Shown here: positions 19,198 through 29,429 of the stretch, piece after piece
Numbering within the stretch: the first letter of the stretch is position 1
How the letters are laid out: the number at the start of each line of letters is the position of its first letter
Origin: Oegoconia quadripuncta
Lineage: Eukaryota; Arthropoda; Insecta; Lepidoptera; Autostichidae
Length of the DNA: 64,000 nucleotides
Assembly: GCA_949316235.1 (NCBI GenBank)
Contig: OX438748.1
Span: 35,928,036-35,992,035, forward strand
Direction: 5' to 3'
The notes under the pieces: generated by a model
Database searches by the model: none
The model's input: only the letters and a program-made list of their open reading frames with translations
Told to the model about the DNA's origin: nothing
Made by a program: the position numbers and the translations under genes

Positions 19198-19249
19198 CTA
19201 AATATACCGAATGAGTTTTTTTACCGTACCGTACCGTTAGGTAAGTGAA

Positions 19250-19450
19250 ATAATAATAATAATAAATAAATATTTCAGACACTTACACCAATCATCTAGT
19301 CCCTAACTAAGCAAAGCTTGTGCTATGGATACTAGATAACGGATAAACATACATAAATATTTATATAAATATCCAAGACTCGGGAATAAATGTTCGTATT
19401 CATCACACAAACATTTACCCCTCGCGGGATTCGAACCCGCAACCGTTGGT
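19250..19450 (-). mobile_element. SINE family S3, lacks part of the tRNA-like head
   Basis: Minus strand: AACCAACGGTTGCGGGTTCG (box B region), AATCCCGCGAGGGGTAAATG, then the S3 body (GATGAATACGAACATTTATT, AGCTTTGCTTAGTTAGGGAC, TAGATGATTGGTGTAAGTGT) with a (TATT)n tail at 19250-19270. The 5' portion of the head (box A) is missing at about 19450. Confidence 0.8.
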
Positions 19451-19575
19451 TTATATATAAAATATAATTAAACTACCTATGCCAATAAATTCTATTTCAC
19501 TTACCTAATATGCCCTATTTTTTTCCTTGCGGCAAAAACACTCATCCGGTATATCATCCAGGTAAATAAAGCACC

Positions 19576-19734
19576 TTTTTTTTTTTTTTTTTATATGAGA
19601 GGGCGGCAAACGAGCATGCGGGTCACCTGATGGAAAGCAATCACCGCCGCCCATGGACACCCGCAACACCAAAAGGGTCACAGATGCGTTGCCGGCCTTT
19701 GAGGAAGGTGTAGGCTCGTTTCTTGAAGGTTCCT
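19576..19734 (-). mobile_element. LINE A family, 5'-truncated 3' end
   Basis: A T run at 19576-19592, then sequence matching 8281-8430 of LINE A almost base for base (TATGAGAGGGCGGCAAACGA, GCCCATGGACACCCGCAACA, CAGATGCGTTGCCGGCC), stopping after CTTGAAGGTTCC at about 19734. It encodes only the last ~35 residues of the RT protein on the minus strand. There are about three differences from the long copy. Confidence 0.9.
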
Positions 19735-20239
19735 ATGCTAAATTTAAAATATTTTTGAAACGGCTGAAACGATTTTTATCTGTATGTAAAAATAAAACGC
19801 CCCCGGGTATCTCACCTTTAACAGCTACTCTGCTTTTTCATTACGAATATCAATGCTATCGGATACCTTGTCTCATTGAATCCTCATTTTCAAAAGGAAA
19901 TGTATTTATCGCGTTCGCATCATTTTGTCCCGTTATAATATTTCCGCCATTTACCTGTGTTTGTATTTCTCCTGCGATGGGCGTACAGTCGGCGCAAATG
20001 TGTTCGTGCGGAGTTTGTCTGTGTGTTTGTGACGATAGAGAGAGGGCTGTGGGACAGAGAAAAGACTGTACTGTAGTGGACATTTACCGGATGAGATCAA
20101 ATTCAAATTATTTATTTTGCCAGAATATAGGTACACAAGGGTGTTTTCGTATTAAAAATAAGGCCCATTACATTCTGCCTTTTGAGCATGCAAAATTTAA
20201 CGAATTATATCTAATTATAACTATATTTATCTATTTATT
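19735..20239. other. No gene seen
   Basis: Moderately mixed composition with a chance open frame on the plus strand that begins inside the LINE A fragment and has no domain. I recognise nothing else. Confidence 0.35.
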
Positions 20240-20298
20240 ATTATTGGTCTCTGCCTACCCCAACGGGCAACAGGCGTGACATTATGTATGTATGTATA
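20240..20298 (+). repeat. LINE 3' end with (TGTA)n tail
   Basis: GTCTCTGCCTACCCCAACGG, CAACAGGCGTGACATTATG and a TATGTATGTATG tail. It resembles 40386-40462 and, reversed, 14217, 16460 and 48508. Confidence 0.6.
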
Positions 20299-20857
20299 AC
20301 TACCTATTATTAATTAGTTATATTATTAATAACCCAACTTGCAAGGAATGTTTAAAAATTGTCAACATTACAAAATAAATGTCAAATCATCAAATGAATG
20401 TCAAAATTATAGAGTTAAGTTAAGTTTTTTTACCGTAAGGAAAATATAAATAGAAGTCGATATTAATTTATTTTTTCTAATCGGTACAGCCGTCCGCTGC
20501 GAAGCCACAGACAGACAAACATACAAGCTTCAATTTTACAACACTTTTTTGTGCTGAGGTTTAAAAATATCTTTGCGTTCTGACTTGTCCGGCACACACA
20601 TGGCCGGCCTTGTAATTTAAATGAAATTTTGCGTGTATGGTATTGCAATAGCTATGGATCTCACTGTTTAATACATCAAACAATATCCTTCGTAAAAAAA
20701 ATATCAATGACTCAAGGTGCGCGAGCGACGCTGTCGGCACCATTTGTAGTTCTTTGAATTTTGTGTTAACGCCACAGTACAACAATACACAGTATGTCAA
20801 CTAACTCTTACCGTTGAAAGCCATCGTTTTAATTACTGAAGTTAAGGAGTTTTTAGT
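20299..20857. other. No gene seen
   Basis: AT-rich sequence with short random frames. A GACAGACAAACATACAAGCT phrase near 20510 belongs to abundant dispersed sequence also seen near 12970. Confidence 0.3.
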
Positions 20858-21047
20858 CCAGCGGGGTATATATTTAGTACTCGGTTTGGTTGATGGTATT
20901 CTTAAATCAGCCTGGCTGGCTATCACCATCTTATCAAAGTTTGCCGCCAAACATCAATGTGATTGCATTGTTATATTCCGGCAGTTTAAGATAAGATAGC
21001 CAGTCCCCAAACAAGTGCCGGGTTCTGGGTGAACGCGCTTCCACCTA
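20858..21047 (+). mobile_element. SINE S1, old diverged copy
   Basis: Recognisable S1 order: AGCGGGGTATATATTTAGTA, GGTTTGGTTGATGG, CCTGGCTGGCTATCACCATC, AAGATAAGATAGCCAGTCCC, TTCTGGGTGAACGCGCTTCC. It shows more substitutions and short deletions than other copies, so it is older. The 3' tail is lost. Confidence 0.75.
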
Positions 21048-21933
21048 CTACTAGATCTGTCCTTAAAGGCTGCCTACATCTCGATGTACTCAGCTCTCGA
21101 GGCTCGCCCCGTAGGCGATTATACTCCACTAAAGGTGACTTAGTAGAGAAATATTCATATGACTGAGTCAGAGCTTGGCAAGGTAAGTGGTCAGTTCGGT
21201 CCCTATTGTTTTCTATACAGGATACTATACAGGAACGTCTAAAATTTCTGTTCACCAAAAATGCACTGCTACGTGACGTCACTAAATTATCATTTCAATG
21301 TGACATCAAGCATTTTTATTTTAATTGTCATCTTGTGTTACTGTTTGGCCCATAACTGAGCGTAGAGTAGAGAAGCGTACCATACATATCGGCGCTTGCG
21401 CATGTCGTGTCAAATTACCTCTATTGTGTGTGACGAGTCGCAGACAGGGTAATTACATGAACTGGTAGGTACTTATTGTCATGCTCAATAAATCTTACAT
21501 TCGGACGGTGTCAGTTTTCAAAGGTGATCATCCTAATTTTGTTAAAACCTACTTTTTTTCAATTTAAACATTTACTCGATCGTAAATATTGAAGGGACAG
21601 TCTGAAGCAGATAAACCTTTACAGGCTTGCGTAATACTCATTAATTTTTTGTTAAAATTTGGAATAATTAAGAATAATTGAATCCACTCGCACATCTCTA
21701 TCTGTCGGTCACACATAAGTATTTAAATTCTACCAAGTGCCAACTTAAAAACCTTTTAAAGAATTTTGTATGGTACCTTTTAGTGTCTCATATGTACACA
21801 ACTTCTTGCTTTTAAGTTGATTTTATACAGAAATTTTTTTGTTAAATGATTTAAGTATAGAGTAGAAATTAATTCCTAGGTGATAGTAACTACTCTACCG
21901 GGGGTGGTTCATCACAGTTTCACGTTTTTTTGT
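21048..21933. other. No gene seen
   Basis: No coding frame. Nothing recognised apart from AT-rich unique sequence. Confidence 0.35.
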
Positions 21934-22048
21934 TTTTTTATATGCACAGCGAGTTGATATTTGACCTCAATCACACCTGATGTTAAGTGAAGATGAGGTC
22001 GAAGGTGGAAGCGTACTGATCCGGAAACCCCAACACATTTGGGGGACG
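21934..22048 (-). mobile_element. SINE S1 3' part
   Basis: A-tail side TTTTTTTATATGCACAGCGA, then CAATCACACCTGATGTTAAG and CGAAGGTGGAAGCGTACTGA up to CACATTTGGGGGAC. It stops abruptly at 22048, so it is a 5'-truncated copy on the minus strand. Confidence 0.8.
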
Positions 22049-22390
22049 TATTTTCATTGTCAATTACTTGGCGAAAACGTTTCGCTCAACGGGGGCGACT
22101 CAAGGCGTCGCGGAAAGGGAAGATAAGGAATTAGCAAGAAGTGGACTGTATTAAACGATAGATGATTATAGTATTCAGCCTTCAGGTACAGCAAAATGCT
22201 CTACCAAACCGACTATGATATGCTGTACTATCAAACCTTTCGACTTGAATAAAATTAGGCAAATTCACTTAGTTAATAGCAATTACTCTGTTCAACAATA
22301 CATTAAAGTAACTGTCGAAAAACATTCAGGATTTCCCGAGAAAACTTAATTTGAATTCTTAATTTGCAAGAATATAATCTTCTTCTTTTT

Positions 22391-23081
22391 AACCGACTTC
22401 AAAAAAAAAGTTCGTCTGTATGTTTTTTCAATTTCCATTTATTGCATTTATATTGTATACATGATCTTAAAAATATTTATGGGTACGATTATCGTACATA
22501 AACCCTGCGGGGGCACTTCAATTAAATTTAAAATGCATGCACATAACTATGTATGTTCACTCACATTTTCGTCAATTGTTAACCGACTGTGGTCATTGTT
22601 TCTTGTTTGATAGGGTTGTTTTTATTTTATTTTATTTGGGATAACAACAGCTAACATTACATTAATTTACAACAAATGGTTACTTCTCATACAGCCAAAA
22701 CAGTTATCCACTATTTAAATAATACACACAATTTGTTGTTGAGAGAAAGATCTGATACACAAAGCTTTGTAGACAGTAGGCTGCAATTATACAAATCAAG
22801 ATGAGTATATATAATAAGTAAGAAGAAATATACATAAATGAATGAGTGTACATTAATCAATATAAATAAATAAAAACAATACATACAACGGATATTGAAA
22901 TATGTATATTATTTACATATTGAAATACGATGACATAAATAAAATATTTATGGTTATATTTTGATAATTTACGTGAAATAGATGTAATTTAGATTAAGAT
23001 TTGTTTACCTCATATACATTTGGATAACATTCTGATAACGTACTCCGGGGGATAGAGAGTGGAATATTACTGAAGTCGGTT
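22391..23081. mobile_element. Candidate inverted-repeat element with AACCGACTTCA ends
   Basis: AACCGACTTCA at 22391-22401 and its reverse complement TGAAGTCGGTT at 23071-23081 bound 691 bp. A related right end (TTACTGAAGTCGGTTGTTTG) is at 45088, and a left-like end at 28004. The interior includes a LINE-like tail TTTATTTTATTTTATTTGGG near 22622. No transposase is seen. Short terminal repeats make this tentative. Confidence 0.5.
22620..22720 (-). repeat. Probable LINE 3' end nested in the AACCGACTTCA element
   Basis: Plus strand TTTTATTTTATTTTATTTGG then GATAACAACAGCTAACATTA. Read in reverse this is a 3' UTR ending in an A-rich (TAAAA)n tail. The family is not identified. Confidence 0.4.
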
Positions 23082-23640
23082 GTTTTGTTCAATTATAATT
23101 AGTCGCAGGTCAATTTGTGTTATTTTTATAAACTATTTGGTAGATCTTCTAAAGGAGGTTATTAGAGAATTAATTCTTTTACAACTCTATAATAGAACCC
23201 CAAATCAACTCAAAGCTTCAATAGAGAGAACTTAATCATAACTCGGATGTGAACCTTTTGTTAGAATAATTTGATTAAAATTTGACATCTCCTTCCTGTA
23301 AAAAACTTAGCAATAAAACAGGAAATTCAATGCAAAGGTAATTCAATTATAGCTTATAAATGTGCCGGCTATTTTAATGTGACCTGCGGAGAGTTGGTCC
23401 TTTAAAAGCTGATGCTTTAACATGGGGGTTCTAGTTATAGTGGTGGTTAAACAAAGGTGTATAATATGAGGGAATAATTCTCTGAATGGGCTAATAGCTG
23501 GTTCCGTAGGTATCATATCGGTGTGCATTACGGCTGACGACGGAACCCTGAATCTGATACTTCCGGTTCTGATGACCTTACAATAGTGCCGTTTTATATA
23601 ATTTTAACCCCCGATGCAAGATGAGTTTTATAAGTTGGCC
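23082..23640. other. No gene seen
   Basis: AT-rich spacer with no recognised element. Near 23605 an AACCCCCGATGCAAGATGAG phrase belongs to the dispersed repeat also at 31228. Confidence 0.3.
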
Positions 23641-23661
23641 TGTGTGTGTGTGTGTGTGTGT
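23641..23661. repeat. Short (GT)n run
   Basis: About ten GT units. Confidence 0.9.
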
Positions 23662-23815
23662 TACCAATGATGGCATATGGAGCGGAAACGTGGTCGCTCA
23701 CCCTGGGCCTCACAAAGCTCAAGGTCACCCAAAGAGCCGGTATCGAATCAGAAATGAAATCAGCAGGAGAATCAAGGTGACTGATATAGCCCGAAGAATT
23801 GCCAACCTTCAACCA
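23660..23815 (+). pseudogene. Short LINE RT C-terminal fragment
   Basis: Plus strand ATGATGGCATATGGAGCGGA reads MMAYGAETWSLTLGLTKLKV, a phrase found in RTE-like RT C-terminal regions (the usual form is YGAETW followed by a Leu-rich stretch). After it QRAGIESEMKSAGESR and DIARRIANLQ-like pieces appear in more than one frame, so small indels are present. SINE S1 follows at 23816. Confidence 0.65.
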
Positions 23816-24103
23816 CGCGGGTTAGATCCCCAGCGGGGTACATATTTAGTAATCGGTTTGGTTGGTGGTAATGGTAAGGCATTTTAAATATCCGCCTGGC
23901 TAGCTACCACCATCTTATCTTAATCTGCCGCCAACCAACAATGCTAATAGCATTGTTGTGTTCCGGTTGTCAGAGATAAAATAGCCAGTCCCCCAAATAA
24001 GATGGGTTGTCCGGGTCAGTAGGCTTCCACCTTCGGCCTCATCTTCACTTAACATCAGGTGTAATTGAGGTCAAGTGCTAACCCGATGTGCATAAAAAAA
24101 AAA
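23816..24103 (+). mobile_element. SINE S1, lacking only the first part of the head
   Basis: Begins in box B (CGCGGGTTAGATCCCCAGCG) and carries the full body to CCCGATGTGCATAAAAAAAA. It has a 6-bp duplication-like change (GGTGGTAATGGTAAGGC) relative to other copies. Confidence 0.85.
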
Positions 24104-24120
24104 CTTATTGTCCTTGAAAC

Positions 24121-24210
24121 TCCATCAACATTGCTGCGGCAGACTTAAATAAGATGGTGGTAGCTAGCCAGGTGGACATTTAAAATGGCCTACCACCAAC
24201 CAAACCAAGT
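24121..24210 (-). mobile_element. SINE S1 fragment, inverted next to the preceding copy
   Basis: CAACATTGCTGCGGCAGACT, AAGATGGTGGTAGCTAGCCA, CCTACCACCAACCAAACCAA is S1 in reverse. Together with the plus copy ending at 24103 it can form a stem of about 90 bp. Confidence 0.8.
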
Positions 24211-24665
24211 TGAATGATCTTATACTTAGCTAATTAAGCTCTAACTGGTTTCCTATTTCCAATAAACCGTCTAATTACACCACTACACAATAGAGTTTAG
24301 ATCAGTTTAGCGCCATAAGCGACCCGCCAATCCGCCATTTTGTTCGCGACAACAAAGACGTGCCGCGCCTGCGTCGGGATTATCCGTCCAATTTGCCGAC
24401 TACACACAAACGGCACTCGGAATGTGATTTGATCCCGTATTGAAATCGGCACGATTGTCGGCCCTTTAGACCAACCAGTGTTAGTTGATCCTTGAGATCT
24501 TTAAAGTTAAGAGTCGTGAAGAGATCCAGTTGAAATGGTGGGTTGTTATTCGACACTGTCATTGAGACAGGATTCCTTCACAAAAGATGTTTGAGCAATG
24601 AAAGGAATATTAGTCGGTAATTTTTACTTGCTTAAATAAATAAATGTTTATTTATTATTTAATAA
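24211..24665. other. No gene seen
   Basis: Unique-looking sequence including CGCCATTTTGTTCGCGACAA. No frame or repeat recognised. Confidence 0.3.
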
Positions 24666-24667
24666 AG

Positions 24668-24835
24668 GATTGTTGTGTTCCGGTTATCACAGATAACCAC
24701 TCCAGACAGATAAAATAGCCAGTCCCCCAACTAAGAAGGGGTTTCCGGGTCGTTACGCTTCCACCTTCGACCTCATCTTCACTTAACATCAATGTGATTG
24801 AGATCAAGTACTAACCCCGTGTGCATTAAAAAAAA
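24668..24835 (+). mobile_element. SINE S1 3' half with a small internal duplication
   Basis: From ATTGTTGTGTTCCGGTTATC to CCCCGTGTGCATTAAAAAA. The CAGATAA segment is partly repeated (CAGATAACCACTCCAGACAGATAAAATAG), which is not seen in other copies. Confidence 0.8.
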
Positions 24836-24925
24836 TATTATCATTGTCATCAGCCCGACATCCCCACTGTTGCATGAAATCAGATTATGGAATAGTATGT
24901 ATGGAATAGGAAGGAGTATGGAATA

Positions 24926-24976
24926 GGACCTCCGAAACGTAAACCCAGTGTTGTTCACATTGAGCCACGGAGGCGG
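24926..24976 (-). mobile_element. SINE S1 tRNA-like head fragment
   Basis: ACCTCCGAAACGTAAACCCA then GTTCACATTGAGCCACGGAG is the head of S1 in reverse (compare 28670-28711). Confidence 0.75.
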
Positions 24977-25545
24977 TTCCTTATTTAGTAGACTGTCTTC
25001 AATTGAAAAAAACCGGGACCGACTATTTAACGTGCCCTCTGAAGCACGGAAACACTCATGCTAAAGCCACTACTGGTCCCCCATCCAAGGACTGACCGAG
25101 CATAGATTAAATAAATCATTATATCGTCCCCCGTAACATGACATCGTTTGTCGCTCGCGACGTAGGAGTGAGAGTGGGATAGTTGTATATTTCATCCAAA
25201 CGAATGAGCAGGACAAATATTATCTCGCGCGATATAAACGTTTATCGCGCCTGGCATGCTACAGTGCTGGTAGACCTAAATTAAAATACAGTGCTAAAAT
25301 CTGAATGTCTTTGAAACAGCTTAACGAATTTTCATTAAACATTGTTCAACCTTGAACAGCCGACTCAGCACAACAGCGGTCTTTCTCGTCGACCTACTGC
25401 CCGAAAACTGGGCTTTAGCTGCGTCGGCTAGTAAAAAAAAAAAAAAATACACGCATAGAACACAAAGAAAGAGCGTCTAATGTGTATAATAGATAAATTT
25501 GTATATAATACATTATAAATAAAATTGAAAGAAAGAAAGAAAGAA
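24977..25545. other. No gene seen
   Basis: Contains ACCGGGACCGACTATTTAAC and GTGCCCTCTGAAGCACGGAA, phrases echoed at 63016-63050 (AACCGGGACCTAGAGTTTAACGTGCCCTC), so an old dispersed repeat. A (GAAA)n run is at 25527-25550. Otherwise featureless. Confidence 0.35.
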
Positions 25546-25700
25546 AAGAAAAGTATTTATTGCCAACAAATACAGATTTCATAAGGTATAACATTTTCCA
25601 TAATTAAATGTATGTATTTGTGGCAAAGGGATTGGGCGTCACCATTTGCTGCCAATATGTCTTATGGCAATTGACAGCGCTGGTTTTCAGCGCATCCCCT
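25546..25700 (-). repeat. LINE 3' end with the AACCAGCGCT motif
   Basis: On the minus strand CGCTGAAAACCAGCGCTGTC is followed by CATATTGGCAGC and ends in CAATAAATACTTTTC (polyadenylation-like signal). It corresponds to the plus-strand LINE end at 14770-15096. Confidence 0.5.
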
Positions 25701-26032
25701 CTCTCACTCAGGTTTTCAACATAAAACAGCAGTCGGGCGCGTTCCCACATACACTATGTGTGAGAAAAAAAACAGGAAAAAAAGAAAAAAACTGCTGTTA
25801 CCTACTTGAGAGTGCGATAACAAGTGCAGTGCAAGAGTGAATTATCCAGCGACTGAGTTGACGTTTCATTCCAACTGCAACACCCTCACTGTGGCCGAAG
25901 ACACCTTCAAGTGCCAGTGATTAGTCTGTTGAGCCTGGCAGACTAGCAGTGAGAAAACCACCACAGCCACCCCCTCGATCCTAACACTATCCACGTGCTA
26001 CCTTACGGCCCATGATAGCACAGTTCCGGTAC
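25701..26032. other. No gene seen; possibly more of the LINE 3' region
   Basis: Relatively GC-rich sequence (CACCACAGCCACCCCCTCGA) upstream, in minus-strand sense, of the LINE end at 25546. It may be its untranslated region, but no coding frame supports this. Confidence 0.3.
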
Positions 26033-26747
26033 ATATACAGGGTGTAATCGTTAAGTGTGCACAGGCGATTATTCCGTAACTATTATAGATATCAAATAAC
26101 TTTAAAACTTTAAACTGATATCGAAAGTACTTTACCTAATGAGTAAAATGACATTAATAACTTTTTAAAAATAAAACGAGAAATATCCAAAAAAATTATA
26201 TTAAACACTCCCATACATTTTATTTCTTAGTAAGTACAAAATTTTGTACCTATTAATTGAAAAAACGCAATAAATTGGCGGGAACGAGAATCCGCGATAA
26301 AGAATTTGAATTTAGGACGAACACCAAATAGTATCTTTTTTTTGTTTTTATTTAGTATGTTGCTTTTCAGCCACTTCAAATCAATGCGATCTTGAAACAA
26401 GGTTTATTATTAATTTGAAGTGGTAAGATAATTAACCTACACGTGTATCTACTTGAAATTCATCACTATCATAAATCATAATACATAATTATAAAATGAT
26501 AAAGGTAAAATGAGTTGATACTATTCCACTTAAAATAAGGAAACTAAAATCTCTACTATCACATGCTAAATGTATGGGAGTGTTTAATGTAATTTTTTTG
26601 GATATTTCTCGTTTTGTTTTTAAAAAGTTATTAATGTCATTTTACTCATTAGGTAAAGTATTTTCGATATCAGTTTAAAGTCTTTTGATCTCTATAATAG
26701 TTACGGAATAATCGCCTGTGCACACTTAACGATTACACCCTGTATAT
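26033..26747. mobile_element. Long inverted-repeat element (about 180-bp arms, CAGGGTG ends)
   Basis: The left arm 26033-26220 (ACAGGGTGTAATCGTTAAGT, GCACAGGCGATTATTCCGTA, AACACTCCCATACATTT) is nearly the exact reverse complement of the right arm 26568-26747. The centre is about 347 bp, AT-rich, with no transposase. Ends ATATACAGGG and CCCTGTATAT are themselves complementary, so the target duplication (perhaps TA or TATA) cannot be separated from the repeat. It is a non-autonomous, foldback-type DNA element. Arm differences are few, so it is fairly young. Confidence 0.9.
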
Positions 26748-26997
26748 TTGTGTATAATATATTATATGGTTAGGTTAGAGCTATAGGGCTGGAGGGCACT
26801 AGGTAGTAGGGCACTAGGAACTTAGGGTTCGATAGCCATAATCACTAGAATAATTCCATGTACAGCTAAACGCTATAACTTAGCCGGAGGCTGTACAAAC
26901 GTGGCTCGGAACATGTTCCCTCATTTAGTCTCATATAAAAACAACCGCACTCAAATCGGAGCACGCACTGTGATTACGTCCAGACAAGGACTGGATA
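26748..26997. other. No gene seen
   Basis: Contains a short internal echo (GGCTGGAGGGCACTAGGTAG then AGGGCACTAGGAAC). Otherwise no feature. Confidence 0.3.
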
Positions 26998-27105
26998 CAT
27001 TTTTTTATTGATAATACTGGTTTCGCGTTTGAAGATGTATCACGCGCACCCAGTAAATGCCTATTCACTCTAGACTTGAAGATACATACAACACCTTCAA
27101 ATACA
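26998..27105 (-). repeat. LINE 3' end fragment
   Basis: ATTTTTTTATTGATAATACT, GGTTTCGCGTTTGAAGATGT, CACGCGCACCCAGTAAATGC and CCTATTCACTCTAGACTTGA are the reverse of the LINE end at 17959-18118. Confidence 0.6.
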
Positions 27106-27597
27106 TAACACCCGTCGTTTCTCGTCGGGGGTTAAACATACCACCACTGGTCACCCATCCAAGGACTGATCAAATAACGAATGAATACTGAGCAACGAGT
27201 GATTCAGAAATAAAATAATATCCAATAAAGTAGTCCTTCCCCCCCACGGCCGTCAAATCGTCGTTTTATCGCGTAATTACTGGAATTAAGGGCGAATTTA
27301 ACTAAATTAAGCTACATTAAACAATTAAGCCAGAGACGGCGATTAATTAGCCGTCGTCGAGCGCCTTTTTGCCGCCATTTCGATCAACAATAGCAAGTCT
27401 ACATACCCGTACAAACGTAGTTTCGCTTTCAACTTAATGACAAGATAAATAATGAAGTATAGTTTTCTAAGGAGTATATTTATGAAGCCCTAGTGGCGCA
27501 GTCGCATTCGCTATTCGTTTTTGATTAACGAAGTTAAGCAATGTCTGGCGCGGTCGGTCGGAATCTAGAATCGTTGAAGAAACATAGAGACATACAT
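27106..27597. other. No gene seen
   Basis: Includes the dispersed phrase ACACCCGTCGTTTCTCGTCG at 27106-27135 and unique sequence. A GCCGCCATTTCGATCAAC stretch is unassigned. Confidence 0.3.
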
Positions 27598-27659
27598 ACA
27601 GGGTGAAATTTAATTCGTGTAATTCCTATTACGAACAACATTCCACTATTATTTTTTTT
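27598..27659 (+). mobile_element. Left end of an M7-type DNA element, broken by SINE S3
   Basis: ATACAGGGTGAAATTTAATT then CGTGTAATTCCTATTACGAA. After the SINE at 27660-27892 the sequence resumes with GAACCATAGACGAATTCGAT, matching the GAATTCGATCAAAAAATTTT area of the copy at 49405. SINE S3 therefore inserted into this element. Confidence 0.55.
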
Positions 27660-27892
27660 AGTACTTAAATATTTTGGACTCTTACACCAATCATCTAGTC
27701 CCAAACTAAGCAAAGCTTGTACTAGAGGTACTAGATAACGGATAAACATACATAAATATTTACATAAACATCCATGACTCGGGAATAAATGTTAGTACTC
27801 TTCACACAAACATTTACCCGTCGAGGGATTCGAACCCGCAACTGTTGGCTTCGCTGACAGGGGCACTATCCACTGCCCAGCCGGTCGTCAAT
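27660..27892 (-). mobile_element. SINE family S3, full length
   Basis: The minus strand opens with GACGACCGGCTGGGCAGTGG (box A region), then CAACAGTTGCGGGTTCGAAT (box B) and the S3 body to TGATTGGTGTAAGAGTCCAA and a TATTT-type tail. Body identity with 35034-35272 is high. Confidence 0.85.
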
Positions 27893-28386
27893 ATGAACCA
27901 TAGACGAATTCGATTAAAAAAAAATCGAATTTTTATTATCCGAAAGCTGATGTTTTAGCTATAGTTGTTAGCCTTATTAAATAAAAACTTTTTAACCGAT
28001 TTCAAAAAAGGAGGAGATTATCAATTCCGTTGCATTTTTTTACGTTTAAACCTCATGATGATGTTTCTTGGTTGACAGGGTATATCACCCCGATGGTCCT
28101 TGTTTGGTCCTTCCATGTTTGATGGAAATCTTACCCTTTCTGAATCAGATACATTTGTGCCCTAAGAGTCAACTGGAACTTTGCACCATTTTGTGTGAAA
28201 ACGAAGCTGACAAACACTAAATTAACCTCTTAGCGCGGCGGAATGCTGGAGGGGGTGCGGGGAGGCGTTCGTGCCAAATTTAATTACGCTCTTAGTTTGT
28301 TAATGATCGTAAAGTGTGGAGAAGGACTGTCTTAGATTATGATGTAGATGTTCTAGCTTGATGAGGCGGAAGATTATTATTTTTTG
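27893..28386. other. No gene seen
   Basis: Begins with the right part of the interrupted M7 element. At 28001-28030 TTTTAACCGATTTCAAAAAA is an end like that of the element at 22391. The rest is unassigned. Confidence 0.3.
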
Positions 28387-28711
28387 TATGCACGACGGGT
28401 TCGTACTTGACCTCAATCACACCTGATGTTAAGTGAAGATGAGGTCGAAGGTGGAAGCGTACTGACCCGGAAACCCCAACACATTTGGGGGACTGGCTAT
28501 CTTATCTCTGACAACCGGAACTCAACAATGCTATTAACATTGCTGCTTGGCGGCAGAGTTAGATAAGATGGTGGTAGCTAGCCAGGCGGACATTTAAAAT
28601 GCCCTACCACCAACCAAACCGAGTACTTAAACATGTATCGAATACTTAAACACATCGAACCCGCGACCTCCGAATCCTAAACCCAATGTTGTTTACATTG
28701 AGCCACGGAGA
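28387..28711 (-). mobile_element. SINE S1, full length
   Basis: Complete copy in reverse: tail side GTATGCACGACGGGTTCG, body with CAACACATTTGGGGGACTGG and AAGATGGTGGTAGCTAGCCA, then box B (CGAACCCGCGACCTCCGAAT) and box A (CATTGAGCCACGGAG). It shares the extra ATTCGATACATGTTTAAGTA segment with 7434-7740, so those two form a subfamily. Confidence 0.88.
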
Positions 28712-28751
28712 TGGGAGCACGCCCATGTGTTACCCCTAACTTATTTTTGGG

Positions 28752-28876
28752 AATAGCTATCTTATCTCAACTGTCAGAGCAGAACATGCTATCAACGTTG
28801 TTCTTTAGCGGCAGACTGAGATAAGATGGTGGTAACTAGCCAGGCAAATGACTTACCACCAACCATATCGAGTGCT
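28752..28876 (-). mobile_element. SINE S1 fragment, diverged
   Basis: AATAGCTATCTTATCTCAAC, TAGCGGCAGACTGAGATAAG, GGTGGTAACTAGCCAGGC, TACCACCAACCATATCGAGT. It runs in the same direction as the full copy 40 bp earlier, forming a tandem pair of unequal age. Confidence 0.75.
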
Positions 28877-29134
28877 AAACATACTTCTCTAGGATACGAA
28901 GTCGTGGCTTCCAAGTCACGTGATGAAGGGTGACATGGAATCTCCTTTATTGGCACCCATTTTAGTTGGTCCTTTTCGATCAAAAATTACAGTTGTCTTT
29001 CGCCCGCGGCGGCGGCGCGCGCCGCTCTCGTGGAATGGTCACTGTAACACTGGATTTATTTGGAATTTCATGATTATAATTTTTTAAACCGATTTCAGTA
29101 TTATCACCACTCAATAAACTATTTTTAGAAAATT
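28877..29134. other. No gene seen; GC-rich spot
   Basis: CCCGCGGCGGCGGCGCGCGC at 29002-29021 stands out from the AT-rich surroundings. At 29102-29130 CACCACTCAATAAACTATTT is identical to 38285, a probable LINE tail. Confidence 0.35.
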
Positions 29135-29425
29135 TGACGACCTGTTTGGTGTAGTGGTTAGCAACTCTGACCACTATACCAAAAGGTTGCGGGTTCGAAT
29201 CCTGCTAGGGGCATATTGTTTGTGTGATTAATACGGACATAATGTACCCGAGTTATGGATGTTTTCATTTATAATAAGTATTTATTTACATTAAAAAAAA
29301 AATGTATTTATGTAATATATCAATCATCTGGTATCCACAACACAAGCCTATAGTTGCTTACTGTGGAACTAGATGGCGCTGTGTGTATGTTTAAAGATAT
29401 TTATTTTTATTATTATTATTATAAT
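29135..29425 (+). mobile_element. SINE family S2, full length
   Basis: Head TGACGACCTGTTTGGTGTAG and GGTTGCGGGTTCGAATCCTG, body (TACGGACATAATGTACCCGA, CATCTGGTATCCACAACACA, CTAGATGGCGCTGTGTGTAT), tail (TATTT)(ATT)n. It is the best reference copy of S2 in the window. Confidence 0.88.
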
Positions 29426-29429
29426 TTAA

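Noticed and set aside
19653..20279. 208-codon plus-strand frame
   Set aside because: Starts in the antisense of a LINE A fragment and runs through unrelated sequence; no domain or homology.
29135..29210. tRNA gene-like sequence (also at 35034, 12780, 27830, 42380)
   Set aside because: The box A/B heads are followed by SINE bodies shared among many copies and do not form a proper acceptor stem. They are SINE heads.
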